Positions 8,349 to 15,847 of a DNA stretch of 35,912 nucleotides are shown piece by piece. The notes under the pieces are model-generated. The model worked only from the letters and a program-made list of their open reading frames with translations, ran no database searches and had not been told where the DNA came from. This DNA is from Bacillota bacterium (lineage in GTDB: Bacteria > Bacillota > Clostridia > Lachnospirales > Lachnospiraceae), in contig JAEWMT010000111.1 in assembly GCA_023393095.1 (NCBI GenBank), positions 1-35,912 on the forward strand, read 5' to 3'. Position numbers and translations under genes: made by a program. Numbering within the stretch: the first letter of the stretch is position 1; each line of letters opens with the position of its first letter.

Positions 8349-8849
8349 TTAATTTTTTTTGTCATAAAAAAACGATTGTACTTCATGCTGCTTCGTCATG
8401 GTTTTATAATAATTTGCTGCTGTTTTATTGCTTAATCTGGAATTTTTAATTTTCTTCCGCATGGTGGCAAAATACAAGTCTAACTGAGATTTATTACGTT
8501 TTTCCATGGCCTGCAGATTTACACTAATATCTGTTATATTGGCAATCAATTCCTTAAGAGAAGTAATTTCTGAAATATATTTTTCTTTCCCGGCCATTAA
8601 CTCTTCTTTCACGCTTAGGTACAACTTATCAAAGCCTTCATCCATACTTGTCAGATGAATGATTCTCTCTTCTTTCAGCGAAATCAACTGTAAGAATTCC
8701 TCATCATTTATGATATCAGAGGAAGCAATCAAATCATGCTGTTTTGATGTCAGTTGCATCAATATATTTAATATTTGAACCTTCTTCTGTAAAATCTCGA
8801 CCAGAAGTAAAATGTATGTCTTTTTCGCGGTTTGGTCCTCTAATTCCAT
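8349..8849 (-). CDS. FliT/FlgN-like flagellar chaperone, putative
   Basis: 166 residues, predicted to be helical, with heptad-like spacing through residues 15-125 and no membrane segment. The family is not obvious from motifs. The position (flaG-fliD-fliS-this gene) matches fliT in Bacillus subtilis, where FliT chaperones the FliD cap protein. Phrases such as QLISLKEERIIHLTSMDEGFDKLY and LQAMEKRNKSQLDLYFATMRKKIK are like those in FlgN/FliT-type helical chaperones, which have N-terminal helices and a client-binding C-terminal helix. It is longer than typical FliT (about 110), so FlgN-like is an alternative. The ribosome site GGGAGG is strong. The stop lies 19 bases before the flagellin promoter. 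Confidence 0.6.
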   Translation of the reverse strand: MELEDQTAKKTYILLLVEILQKKVQILNILMQLTSKQHDLIASSDIINDEEFLQLISLKEERIIHLTSMDEGFDKLYLSVKEELMAGKEKYISEITSLKELIANITDISVNLQAMEKRNKSQLDLYFATMRKKIKNSRLSNKTAANYYKTMTKQHEVQSFFYDKKN

Positions 8850-8886
8850 CTCTTACATCCTCCCTAAGAGTATAAATGTATAAATA

Positions 8887-9267
8887 CTATTTACTAGGTA
8901 CTTTTGCAAGATGTATAACTTCCTTCCAGGTATCCCGCATTTCTCTGATATATCCAAGTGCTTCCTCCAATATCTCATTATCCTTCTTAATATTAGCATC
9001 AACCAATCTTTGGTAAATATAATTATATACATTCTCAAAATTCTTAGCTACCGGATACTTATGATCAAGAGTACCACGAAGCTCTGAAATAATTCTCTCT
9101 GCCTTAACTATATTCGTATTTGCTTTATCATACTGACGCTTTTCAATTGCAATTGCTGCAAGATTACCAAATTTTATCGCACCCTCATAAAGCATCATAG
9201 TAAGTTCCGCAGGTGACGCTGTCAGAATTTTACTATCTTTATACGCCGTAGCTGCATTCATTGCCAT
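8887..9267 (-). CDS. fliS: Flagellar export chaperone FliS
   Basis: 126 residues, the usual FliS length. It is a cytoplasmic four-helix protein that binds the C-terminal D0 region of flagellin, prevents polymerisation and hands it to FlhA. The N-terminus AYKDSKILTASPAELTMMLYEGAIKF is the FliS family signature, followed by ANTNIVKAERIISELRGTLDH and WKEVIHLAK. In Bacillus FliS also helps release FliW from flagellin, linking export to the CsrA circuit encoded here. It follows fliD by 77 bases and has a GGGAGG ribosome site; transcription comes from the flaG promoter. Confidence 0.95.
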   Translation of the reverse strand: MAMNAATAYKDSKILTASPAELTMMLYEGAIKFGNLAAIAIEKRQYDKANTNIVKAERIISELRGTLDHKYPVAKNFENVYNYIYQRLVDANIKKDNEILEEALGYIREMRDTWKEVIHLAKVPSK

Positions 9268-9344
9268 AAACTATACCTCCCAAATATCATAATTTAACTT
9301 TTCAATTATATTATTAATGATATATAGAGACATCATCTCATTAA

Positions 9345-10877
9345 TTATTTATTATTACCGAGCATCGAAGCCAGAGAATTACTTTGTGAATTCATGCTAG
9401 CCAATGTTTTCTCCATCGTCGCAAACTGTTTATAATACCTATTCTCCATCTCATCAAGCTTCTTATTCAGAGTTTTAAGTTCGTCCTGATAATCGTCTAT
9501 CTGATTATTCATCTCTTTGTCATTATAAAGAGTCAGTGCACTACGTATTTTAGAGCTTTTCATATCCTCTGTCAATGTATTATAAAGATCCCCTGCTAAT
9601 TTATTGAAGACAGCAGCTACAGAATCTGGATCTTTCTCTATTGCTGTCCTTAATTTATCCGTATTAATGGAGGTAAGTGGATCATCCGGATCACCATTAA
9701 TATGCAGCTTTCCTCCTTCACTATAACTTGTCGAGGTAATACCAAAGGATGCAAGTGAATAATTCTTACCGTTGACAGTCACGCCACTAGTCATATTAGT
9801 ACGGAATGCACTAATTATTGAAGAAAGATTATCATCTCTTCTTAATAAAGCATCTTTAATTTTCTGCTCCCATTTTTCAACTTCAGTATCAGACATCGCT
9901 TCCTTTTGATCATCTGTTAATGGTTCATACCCTCTGGCTGACTTCGCATCATAATTAGTATTCATTATATCAAGAATATCATTATATTCCTTAATAAAAC
10001 CCTTTATCTTTTTATAAATAGCATCAGTATCCTTTGAGACATTGATATTAATTACTTCATCTACATCAGTTTTCGATTTTAATTCCATGGTAATCCCATT
10101 TATAGTAACTGTATTTGAAGAGTTCTTCATTGTTACACCATTATAGATAAACTCTGCATCTTGTGGTTTAATCATGGTCGAAAGTGAACCACTCATGGTT
10201 AAATCCGAACCTATTAGATCTAAGCCAAGCTTTGATAAAGCATCATAATTCGATACTGATGTATCCGATGTATCATACATAGAAAATTTATTATCCAGCC
10301 CACTACTCTTAGAGCTAATAAACAAACGCCTCTGTGTTGCATCATAGCTTGCATTTAGTCCTGCATTTTTACATACCTGTACGAAATCATCTAGTGTAGT
10401 ATCAGCAGTTATGTCTAAGGATTGTGTAGATGTTCCTGTTATAATTATAGATTGATTTACCATACTTGCATCCAGAGTAGAAAGCTTTGTTGATTCTGTA
10501 ACACCCGCAGCTAATTGTGCACCTGTAACTGTCTGTGCTCTTGCCAGTTCTTTAATCTGAAGTGATTGCGATCCTTCGGTCGCTGCAGCACCTGCGGTCA
10601 CAGTAACATTACCTTCATCAGAAGAGGTAACCTTCTTTGTTATAAAATTACCCTGCATTTTCATATTGTAAAGTGATCCGGTATAAAAAGAATACACCTT
10701 GGAATTTATTGTCTTCCATATGTCCTGTTTCCATTGTAGCTTTGTAATTTTATTCTCTATTTTAGTTGCTTTAAATCGTTGAGCAGACATCAGTCCTGCT
10801 ACAATACTTTCGGTATCCAGACCAGATGCCAAACCTGACATTCTTATTGTTGTTGATCTTGATGCTGACATTGACAT
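9345..10877 (-). CDS. fliD: Flagellar filament cap protein FliD (HAP2)
   Basis: 510 residues. The N-terminal segment IRMSGLASGLDTESIVAGLMSAQR is diagnostic for FliD, as is the following KITKLQWKQDIWKTINSKVYSF. The C-terminus is a coiled coil (LKTLNKKLDEMENRYYKQFATMEKTLASMNSQ). FliD is exported and forms the pentameric cap under which flagellin folds. The middle (about 100-400) contains beta-rich variable domains. The gene has an AAGGAGG ribosome site and starts 12 bases after flaG ends, so the two are cotranscribed. Confidence 0.96.
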   Translation of the reverse strand: MSMSASRSTTIRMSGLASGLDTESIVAGLMSAQRFKATKIENKITKLQWKQDIWKTINSKVYSFYTGSLYNMKMQGNFITKKVTSSDEGNVTVTAGAAATEGSQSLQIKELARAQTVTGAQLAAGVTESTKLSTLDASMVNQSIIITGTSTQSLDITADTTLDDFVQVCKNAGLNASYDATQRRLFISSKSSGLDNKFSMYDTSDTSVSNYDALSKLGLDLIGSDLTMSGSLSTMIKPQDAEFIYNGVTMKNSSNTVTINGITMELKSKTDVDEVININVSKDTDAIYKKIKGFIKEYNDILDIMNTNYDAKSARGYEPLTDDQKEAMSDTEVEKWEQKIKDALLRRDDNLSSIISAFRTNMTSGVTVNGKNYSLASFGITSTSYSEGGKLHINGDPDDPLTSINTDKLRTAIEKDPDSVAAVFNKLAGDLYNTLTEDMKSSKIRSALTLYNDKEMNNQIDDYQDELKTLNKKLDEMENRYYKQFATMEKTLASMNSQSNSLASMLGNNK

Positions 10878-10889
10878 ACCTTTTCCTCC

Positions 10890-11285
10890 TTATCGTTTTT
10901 CGTCTACAAGTATCCCTGCTAATTCCCAAATCTTCTCCAATACCTTCAATGTATCTTCCGGGGGAATTTCTTTGATTACCTTATCGGTATTTCTGTCAAT
11001 TACTTTAATAGATACTCTATTTGTATCATCATGATAAGAAAACTCGCATCTTGTTCTATGTTCCTTCAACTTGGAATTGGCTTTGGAAATGGCATCCATA
11101 ATCTCTTTACCGGATACCGTGTTACTATTCTCATCCTTAGTCTGATTACCCGTATTCGAATCAACTATACCGGTTACTTCTGTAATATTGATATTAGAAC
11201 CCACATTCTGATTTATTACTGTGGGCTGCAGATTATTAATTGCAGTATCATTATATCCTACTCCTGAAATTGCATCTAATCCCAT
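10890..11285 (-). CDS. flaG: FlaG-family protein
   Basis: 131 residues. The C-terminal half (CEFSYHDDTNRVSIKVIDRNTDKVIKEIPPED, then LKVLEKIWELAGILVDEKR) is the FlaG domain; IKEIPPEDTLK is its hallmark. The first 60 residues are low-complexity, rich in Asn, Thr and Ser, and probably disordered. FlaG proteins influence filament length and are usually next to fliD, as here (YvyC in Bacillus). A GGAGG ribosome site supports the start. It is the first gene after the sigma-28 promoter at 11376-11402. Confidence 0.9.
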   Translation of the reverse strand: MGLDAISGVGYNDTAINNLQPTVINQNVGSNINITEVTGIVDSNTGNQTKDENSNTVSGKEIMDAISKANSKLKEHRTRCEFSYHDDTNRVSIKVIDRNTDKVIKEIPPEDTLKVLEKIWELAGILVDEKR

Positions 11286-11375
11286 AAAAATACACCTCCA
11301 TGTGACATTTAGTTACTCATTAACAATTGCTTTTTGCCATCCTTGACAGTTAATTTATGCATTAATCTAGTTGAT

Positions 11376-11402
11376 ATATCGGTCAATAATATAAAATAAT
11401 TA
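11376..11402 (-). promoter_or_regulatory. Sigma-28 promoter of flaG-fliD-fliS-fliT-like
   Basis: TAAT (11402-11399), a 15-base spacer, then ACCGATAT (11383-11376). This departs from TAAA-N15-GCCGATAA at three positions but has the correct spacing and lies about 90 bases upstream of flaG, downstream of the csrA terminator. The leader would be about 85 bases. Confidence 0.7.
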
Positions 11403-11495
11403 ATATTAAAAAGAAATTTCATTACAGAAATAAGTACAAACCCTGTCCAAAACAGATTGCTTATATTGTATAGAGTGCAATTATCATAATATAAT

Positions 11496-11539
11496 AAAGG
11501 CTTGCCCAAAACAGCAACTAACTGCTCGGGCAAGTCTTT
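11496..11539 (-). terminator. Terminator after csrA
   Basis: Stem CTTGCCC/GGGCAAG with outer AAAG/CTTT (one mismatch) and a secondary pairing AGCAG/CTGCT-like inside the loop, beginning 20 bases past the csrA stop. The T-run is short and interrupted (CCTTTATTATATT). It closes the flgM-to-csrA transcript. Confidence 0.75.
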
Positions 11540-11559
11540 TATTGTAAAATGCAGTATTT

Positions 11560-11781
11560 CTATTTAAATAACTTCTTTAATACCTCATCCGAGGCAGTTG
11601 TATCTAATGCTTCTTTATTCGATTCTTTTATCTGAAGGTAAATTTCTTTTCTGTAAATCGGAACCGACTTCGGTGCGCTGATTCCTATTTTCACCTGATC
11701 GCCCTTTACCTCTAATACTGTTACTTCTATCTCATTTCCAATAATAATTGATTCATTTAGTTTTCTTGAAAGGGCTAACAT
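11560..11781 (-). CDS. csrA: Carbon storage/flagellin translational regulator CsrA
   Basis: 73 residues. A homodimeric RNA-binding protein that recognises GGA motifs and blocks ribosome access. The RNA-contacting ends are intact: MLALSRKLNESIIIG with Leu4 at the start and Arg44 in VPIYRKEIYLQI. In Bacillota CsrA represses flagellin translation and is inhibited by FliW. The ATG overlaps the fliW stop (ATGTTAG, 7 bases) and its ribosome site AAGGAGG is inside fliW, indicating translational coupling that keeps antagonist and repressor in step. The C-terminal 15 residues are longer than the minimal domain, as common in clostridia. Confidence 0.97.
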   Translation of the reverse strand: MLALSRKLNESIIIGNEIEVTVLEVKGDQVKIGISAPKSVPIYRKEIYLQIKESNKEALDTTASDEVLKKLFK

Positions 11782-12239
11782 AATTTGCCCTCCTTTGCTG
11801 CTTTTATTTGATCATAAAAGTAATATTTCACTTCATACTCTGAATTATCTGCAATGATTTGGGCTCCTTTTCTGGTATCAGAGTTGATAATAAACGGAGC
11901 CTTCAAATTAGCGGATATCTTCTCAATGTCAGCCGGGACTGTAACCGTTATAAGAATAACTGCATTATCTTCCGTTATCTCTCCCAGAGGTTTTAAGAGC
12001 TCATCTTCCACCCGAGGGTTATAGTCAGACTTTACAAGGAATGGACTAATTACCGGAATAGCAAGAGAAGCTTCATCTAGACTTTGAAGCCAAGAAATAT
12101 CGGGTCTTTGATCCCCCTCCTCATCATAAAGCAGGGTATACTTTTTGTAATCCTCAAATCCTAGAATACCTTGTTCAAAATACAGAACCTTATCTTCGTT
12201 TAAATCTATTTCCCCAAAATGTCTTGTTTTTACCAACAT
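11775..12239 (-). CDS. fliW: Flagellar assembly factor FliW, CsrA antagonist
   Basis: 154 residues, full length. The N-terminus (MLVKTRHFGEIDLNEDKVLYFEQGILGFEDYKKYTLLYDEE) and middle (FLVKSDYNPRVEDELLKPLG, DNAVILITVTVP) are characteristic of the beta-barrel FliW. FliW binds either flagellin or CsrA; when flagellin is exported, free FliW sequesters CsrA and flagellin translation resumes. The order flgL-fliW-csrA matches Bacillus subtilis apart from the missing yviE. An AAGGAAAGG-type ribosome site precedes the ATG. Confidence 0.96.
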   Translation of the reverse strand: MLVKTRHFGEIDLNEDKVLYFEQGILGFEDYKKYTLLYDEEGDQRPDISWLQSLDEASLAIPVISPFLVKSDYNPRVEDELLKPLGEITEDNAVILITVTVPADIEKISANLKAPFIINSDTRKGAQIIADNSEYEVKYYFYDQIKAAKEGKLC

Positions 12240-12319
12240 ATCCTTTGCCTACCTTTCCTTTACTACTCATTTGTATATGACAATATTATACATGATTAAC
12301 AATATTTTTGCATAGTATT

Positions 12320-13828
12320 TTAAAGGAAATTCATCAAGGTATTCTTCACTACCTTGGAAGCAGCGTTAAGTGATGCATTATAAATAGTTTCAGCGGAACC
12401 ATATTTAATGTAGGTATCTACCATATCTACATCCTCATTCGTTGATAATAAATCTTCAAAATCCACTTTCTGACTGGACAAACGGTTTTCTGTTAGCTGA
12501 AGACGTACCATACGGCTTCCCAGATTTGCAACAGCTGTATTAACCCTGTCCTGCTCCTTCGAAGAAGTAGAGTTACCCATTTCAAAGGCTTTTTGCATTA
12601 CTTCTTTCTTCAAACTCAATTCTGTCTCCAGCTGTTCCTTCATTTTATTATAACGCTCTATTTCAGCTGTACTTAATGAGGTATCTTTTAATCTTGTTTC
12701 CACTTCAGCGATTTTCTTCTCTGTATTTGTAACGTCATTTACAGTACTAATAATGTCATCTATGCACCTACCCATATTGTGAGTGATGGAATCTGAGCCT
12801 TCTGTATTAATCGTAAGCTTTTGATTATAATTTATCTCATATTGAATTTCCTGTCCTGCATCCGGTTTTACGTAATTAATCGGATCCTGATCCGGCTTAC
12901 TGCTATCCGACATCGTACATGTAAAATAATGCTCCGGTTTTAAGTCCCCCTCATTAAATCCGGTCTTGGAATAGGTTACTTCGATATTCTGTGCATTACG
13001 TAGCTCATTATATACTTCAGAACTAAGAATCAATTCACCTGTATCGGATAAATAATTAATCTGATTTGGATCCGGAGTATAAGCATTTTGCTCTGACGAA
13101 GTCAACGATGCTACAACAGAATTTACATCAATAATATTCTCTATTATATTTCCAGAAGCATCCTTTGTATAGTATTTAATTGATTCCGGTTTTGCAGTGC
13201 TTAATTTATCATAAGCAAGCTGTAGCCGATAAGTTTCATTCATCTGAGGCGCTTTCGAAAAATCAACCGTGGCAGTATTATCGTAATCCGATAATTCATA
13301 GCTTCCCGAAACCTTGTTCATAATATTGATGTCGTTCCCAGAGAATTTCTGAGTGACGGAATAGCTCAAGGATGGTTCCTCCTCTGTAAAGGTTAAGGAA
13401 CTATCCGTCTTATAACCGGTAAATACATATCTTCCGGCATAATTCGTATTACCCTCCTGAATGATCTGCTTTTTCATTTGCTCTAAGTTTTTTGCAATGG
13501 AAGAACGATCCTCTGCCGTCAGTGTGTCTGTACTTCCCTGTACGCAATAGGTATTTACCTGCGAAAGAATCTCATTTACTGATTTTAAGGCACTTTCCGT
13601 TACATCCATCCAAGATTGTGCATCCGGAATATTTTTTTCATAGTATTGGCTTATTTCAGATAAATTGGTGCGGAGCTTTAAGGCTCTTACCGCAATGATC
13701 GGATCATCAGAAGGCCGTTGTATTTTCTTACCAGAAGAATATTGTTCCTCTAACGTATTGATACCGAGCTTATTCTTATTAATATTGCTCATCATATTAT
13801 TCGACATCATTTTATTTGTTATTCTCAT
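12320..13828 (-). CDS. flgL: Hook-filament junction protein FlgL (HAP3)
   Basis: 502 residues. The N-terminus MRITNKMMSNNMMSNINKNK, followed by YSSGKKIQRPSDDPIIAVRALKLR, is the flagellin-like D0/D1 of FlgL. The C-terminus (VDTYIKYGSAETIYNASLNAASKVVKNTLMNFL) completes the coiled bundle. It is about 200 residues longer than Bacillus FlgL (298), with an insert of about residues 160-340 that should form extra surface domains. It is secreted and joins FlgK to the first flagellin subunits. An AGGAGG ribosome site is present. Two hairpins separate it from flgK', which may reduce or stabilise downstream message. Confidence 0.93.
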   Translation of the reverse strand: MRITNKMMSNNMMSNINKNKLGINTLEEQYSSGKKIQRPSDDPIIAVRALKLRTNLSEISQYYEKNIPDAQSWMDVTESALKSVNEILSQVNTYCVQGSTDTLTAEDRSSIAKNLEQMKKQIIQEGNTNYAGRYVFTGYKTDSSLTFTEEEPSLSYSVTQKFSGNDINIMNKVSGSYELSDYDNTATVDFSKAPQMNETYRLQLAYDKLSTAKPESIKYYTKDASGNIIENIIDVNSVVASLTSSEQNAYTPDPNQINYLSDTGELILSSEVYNELRNAQNIEVTYSKTGFNEGDLKPEHYFTCTMSDSSKPDQDPINYVKPDAGQEIQYEINYNQKLTINTEGSDSITHNMGRCIDDIISTVNDVTNTEKKIAEVETRLKDTSLSTAEIERYNKMKEQLETELSLKKEVMQKAFEMGNSTSSKEQDRVNTAVANLGSRMVRLQLTENRLSSQKVDFEDLLSTNEDVDMVDTYIKYGSAETIYNASLNAASKVVKNTLMNFL

Positions 13829-13878
13829 TTTATAAACCTCCTGACGATTATCAGTTTTTCTGAATTAATACACCCCTG

Positions 13879-13920
13879 AAATATAAAAATGAATTTCCAT
13901 TGGAATTCATTTTTATATTT
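13879..13920 (-). terminator. AT-rich 20-bp hairpin between flgK' and flgL
   Basis: Two 20-base arms (AAATATAAAAATGAATT with CCA, one bulged T) enclose a 2-base loop. The stem is almost all A/T, without the GC core or T-run of a normal terminator. It may be a partial terminator or an mRNA processing or stability element; the direction of action is not certain. Confidence 0.45.
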
Positions 13921-13927
13921 CTAATGG

Positions 13928-13946
13928 CTTGCTTGGTACAAGCAAG
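13928..13946 (-). repeat. Short perfect hairpin directly after the flgK' stop
   Basis: CTTGCTTG and CAAGCAAG, 8 bp with a 3-base loop, one base past the TAG of flgK'. It is followed at seven bases by the AT-rich hairpin at 13879-13920. The pair could protect the upstream message from 3' exonucleases. Confidence 0.5.
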
Positions 13947-13947
13947 A

Positions 13948-15807
13948 CTATACACCCATATAGTTAATCAGTTTATCATATATTTCATTCATTGTGGTTA
14001 TTACCTTGGCAGAAAGATTATATGCATTCTGATATCGTATCAGATTCATTGCCTCTTCATCCACATCCACACCGGATACAGAAAGCCTCTGGTTACTAAT
14101 TGCCTTAAGAATATTGGATTGACTGTCTGAAAATGTATTGGCTTTATCAGAATCTATACCGATTTCTGCTATCATAGTCTGAAAGAAACCGGCTGGTGTT
14201 CCAGTATCAAACATCAACTTGTTATTCTGTAAATTAATTAGGTCATCCACAATATTATTACTTTCAACTCCATTTGCTAAATTCGAAGTGGTTGTCATTA
14301 AATTAGGGTCACTCATAATATTTGAGTTAATCGTAAAATTCGATGCTGTCATAAAATAGTAGGATCCGTAGAATGGCTCATTATCCTGTATCTCTTCATA
14401 ATAACTACCCGTCTGTGAATTAAAGCTACCAAAATCATAATAATCATAATCCTCTGAGCCTTTTAATGGTCCAAATGTATATTCTCTTCCGCTTACTTTA
14501 TTCATTGCAGTAAAGAAATCCGTTCCTGCATTCCCTTTTAAATCAACGCCTTTTCGCTCAACTTCGTTAAAAGCCCCTGCAAATGTACGTACAAATTCAT
14601 TCAATTTGGTCATATAATAGGGTATCCCCTTATAATCAATACTTTCTCCGATAGAAGCTGTCATATTACTCGCATCAGCCTTGACCTCATCCTTAAGTTG
14701 AAATGTATATTGGAAATTACCTGTGGCTTCATCCTTCGAAACTTCAAATCCTAAATACGCATATTCTCTGTTACCAACAGTAATTACTCCGGTTTCAGGT
14801 ATATTCAGTTTCTCCACGGTATTGATATTAGTATCGGTTAAAGTAACAGATGTATCTCCGGAATTAACATTAGTCGTTCCTGTTAGATTGTACTGATTAT
14901 TTCCATCACGCACTTCAAATAATGCCTGTAAGGAACCACCAAGAAGATCATTATTTGTATTAAAACTTTGTCCATTAAACCAGACGATATCATATAAACC
15001 ATCAATATCATTCTGATTGATTTTATCAGCCCTAGGTACTAGCGATAACTCATAGCTCTCATTACCATCAACCAAAGTACCCCCATTCATCCTTACAACA
15101 TAGCTGGTAACACCAACATTAGCAGTACCTACCTTCTTTTCGGTTACCGTTACATTCGCAATTTTTGATAATTCATCAATTAGTAGTGCTCTCTGGTCTC
15201 TCAGATCATTCGCTACTCCTCCGTTAACCTCCAAAGTATTAATCTGCTTTGTTATAGCTGCTATCTGCTTTGATGTAGAATTAATCTGATTCACCTGATT
15301 GCGAATTTCAAAGTTGCATTCACCCTGAACACTCTTCATGTTTTCAGCTACTGAAGTAAAATATTCCGTGAGACTCTTTGCGTAATTTATGACCTGGGTA
15401 CGAACGGTTAAGCTGGATGGATTTTTCTGAAGCTCCTTCAAACTATCATTCAACTTATTATAGGTTGTAGTAAAGCCGTCAACACTAATTTCATTAAAAT
15501 GATTCTCTATTTCATTCATATAATAAGATTTTGTGGAGTACTCTCCATACATGGTATTGTTCTTCCAATACTTTAAATCATAGTAAATATCTCTTTGCTG
15601 AGTCACTCCGGTTAAATCGACACCGGTTCCCGCCATACCATAGGTACTGTTAACCGATATCGGCTTCGAAGCTTGCAGCCCCATAACCTGTCTAGAGTAA
15701 CCTTCGGTTTCCGTATTTGTTATATTATGTGATGTTGTATCAAGGGCTGACTGGTAAGCAAATAGACCAGTCTTCCCAATATTCAATCCAAAAAATGTAG
15801 AAGCCAT
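13948..15807 (-). CDS. flgK: Hook-associated protein FlgK, second copy
   Basis: 619 residues from the ATG at 15807, chosen because TTGGAGG lies five bases upstream; the open frame extends 19 codons further into the first flgK but has no ribosome site there. The N-terminus MASTFFGLNIGKTGLFAYQSALDTTSHNITNTETEGYSRQ is the rod-hook family D0 motif (here SALDTTSHNITN), and the C-terminus (EEAMNLIRYQNAYNLSAKVITTMNEIYDKLINYMGV) is the FlgK-type terminal helix. It is a secreted hook-filament junction subunit. The copy upstream encodes a different FlgK, and the two seem quite divergent in the middle. Which one occupies the junction, or whether both do, is not known. Confidence 0.9.
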   Translation of the reverse strand: MASTFFGLNIGKTGLFAYQSALDTTSHNITNTETEGYSRQVMGLQASKPISVNSTYGMAGTGVDLTGVTQQRDIYYDLKYWKNNTMYGEYSTKSYYMNEIENHFNEISVDGFTTTYNKLNDSLKELQKNPSSLTVRTQVINYAKSLTEYFTSVAENMKSVQGECNFEIRNQVNQINSTSKQIAAITKQINTLEVNGGVANDLRDQRALLIDELSKIANVTVTEKKVGTANVGVTSYVVRMNGGTLVDGNESYELSLVPRADKINQNDIDGLYDIVWFNGQSFNTNNDLLGGSLQALFEVRDGNNQYNLTGTTNVNSGDTSVTLTDTNINTVEKLNIPETGVITVGNREYAYLGFEVSKDEATGNFQYTFQLKDEVKADASNMTASIGESIDYKGIPYYMTKLNEFVRTFAGAFNEVERKGVDLKGNAGTDFFTAMNKVSGREYTFGPLKGSEDYDYYDFGSFNSQTGSYYEEIQDNEPFYGSYYFMTASNFTINSNIMSDPNLMTTTSNLANGVESNNIVDDLINLQNNKLMFDTGTPAGFFQTMIAEIGIDSDKANTFSDSQSNILKAISNQRLSVSGVDVDEEAMNLIRYQNAYNLSAKVITTMNEIYDKLINYMGV

Positions 15808-15847
15808 ACTTACCTCCAATTCACCGCATCTAGCGGTTCCCATCTTA

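Noticed and set aside
11309..11533. 74-codon open frame on the minus strand between csrA and flaG
   Set aside because: It starts inside the csrA terminator hairpin, spans the sigma-28 promoter of flaG, has no ribosome site and a non-protein-like composition.
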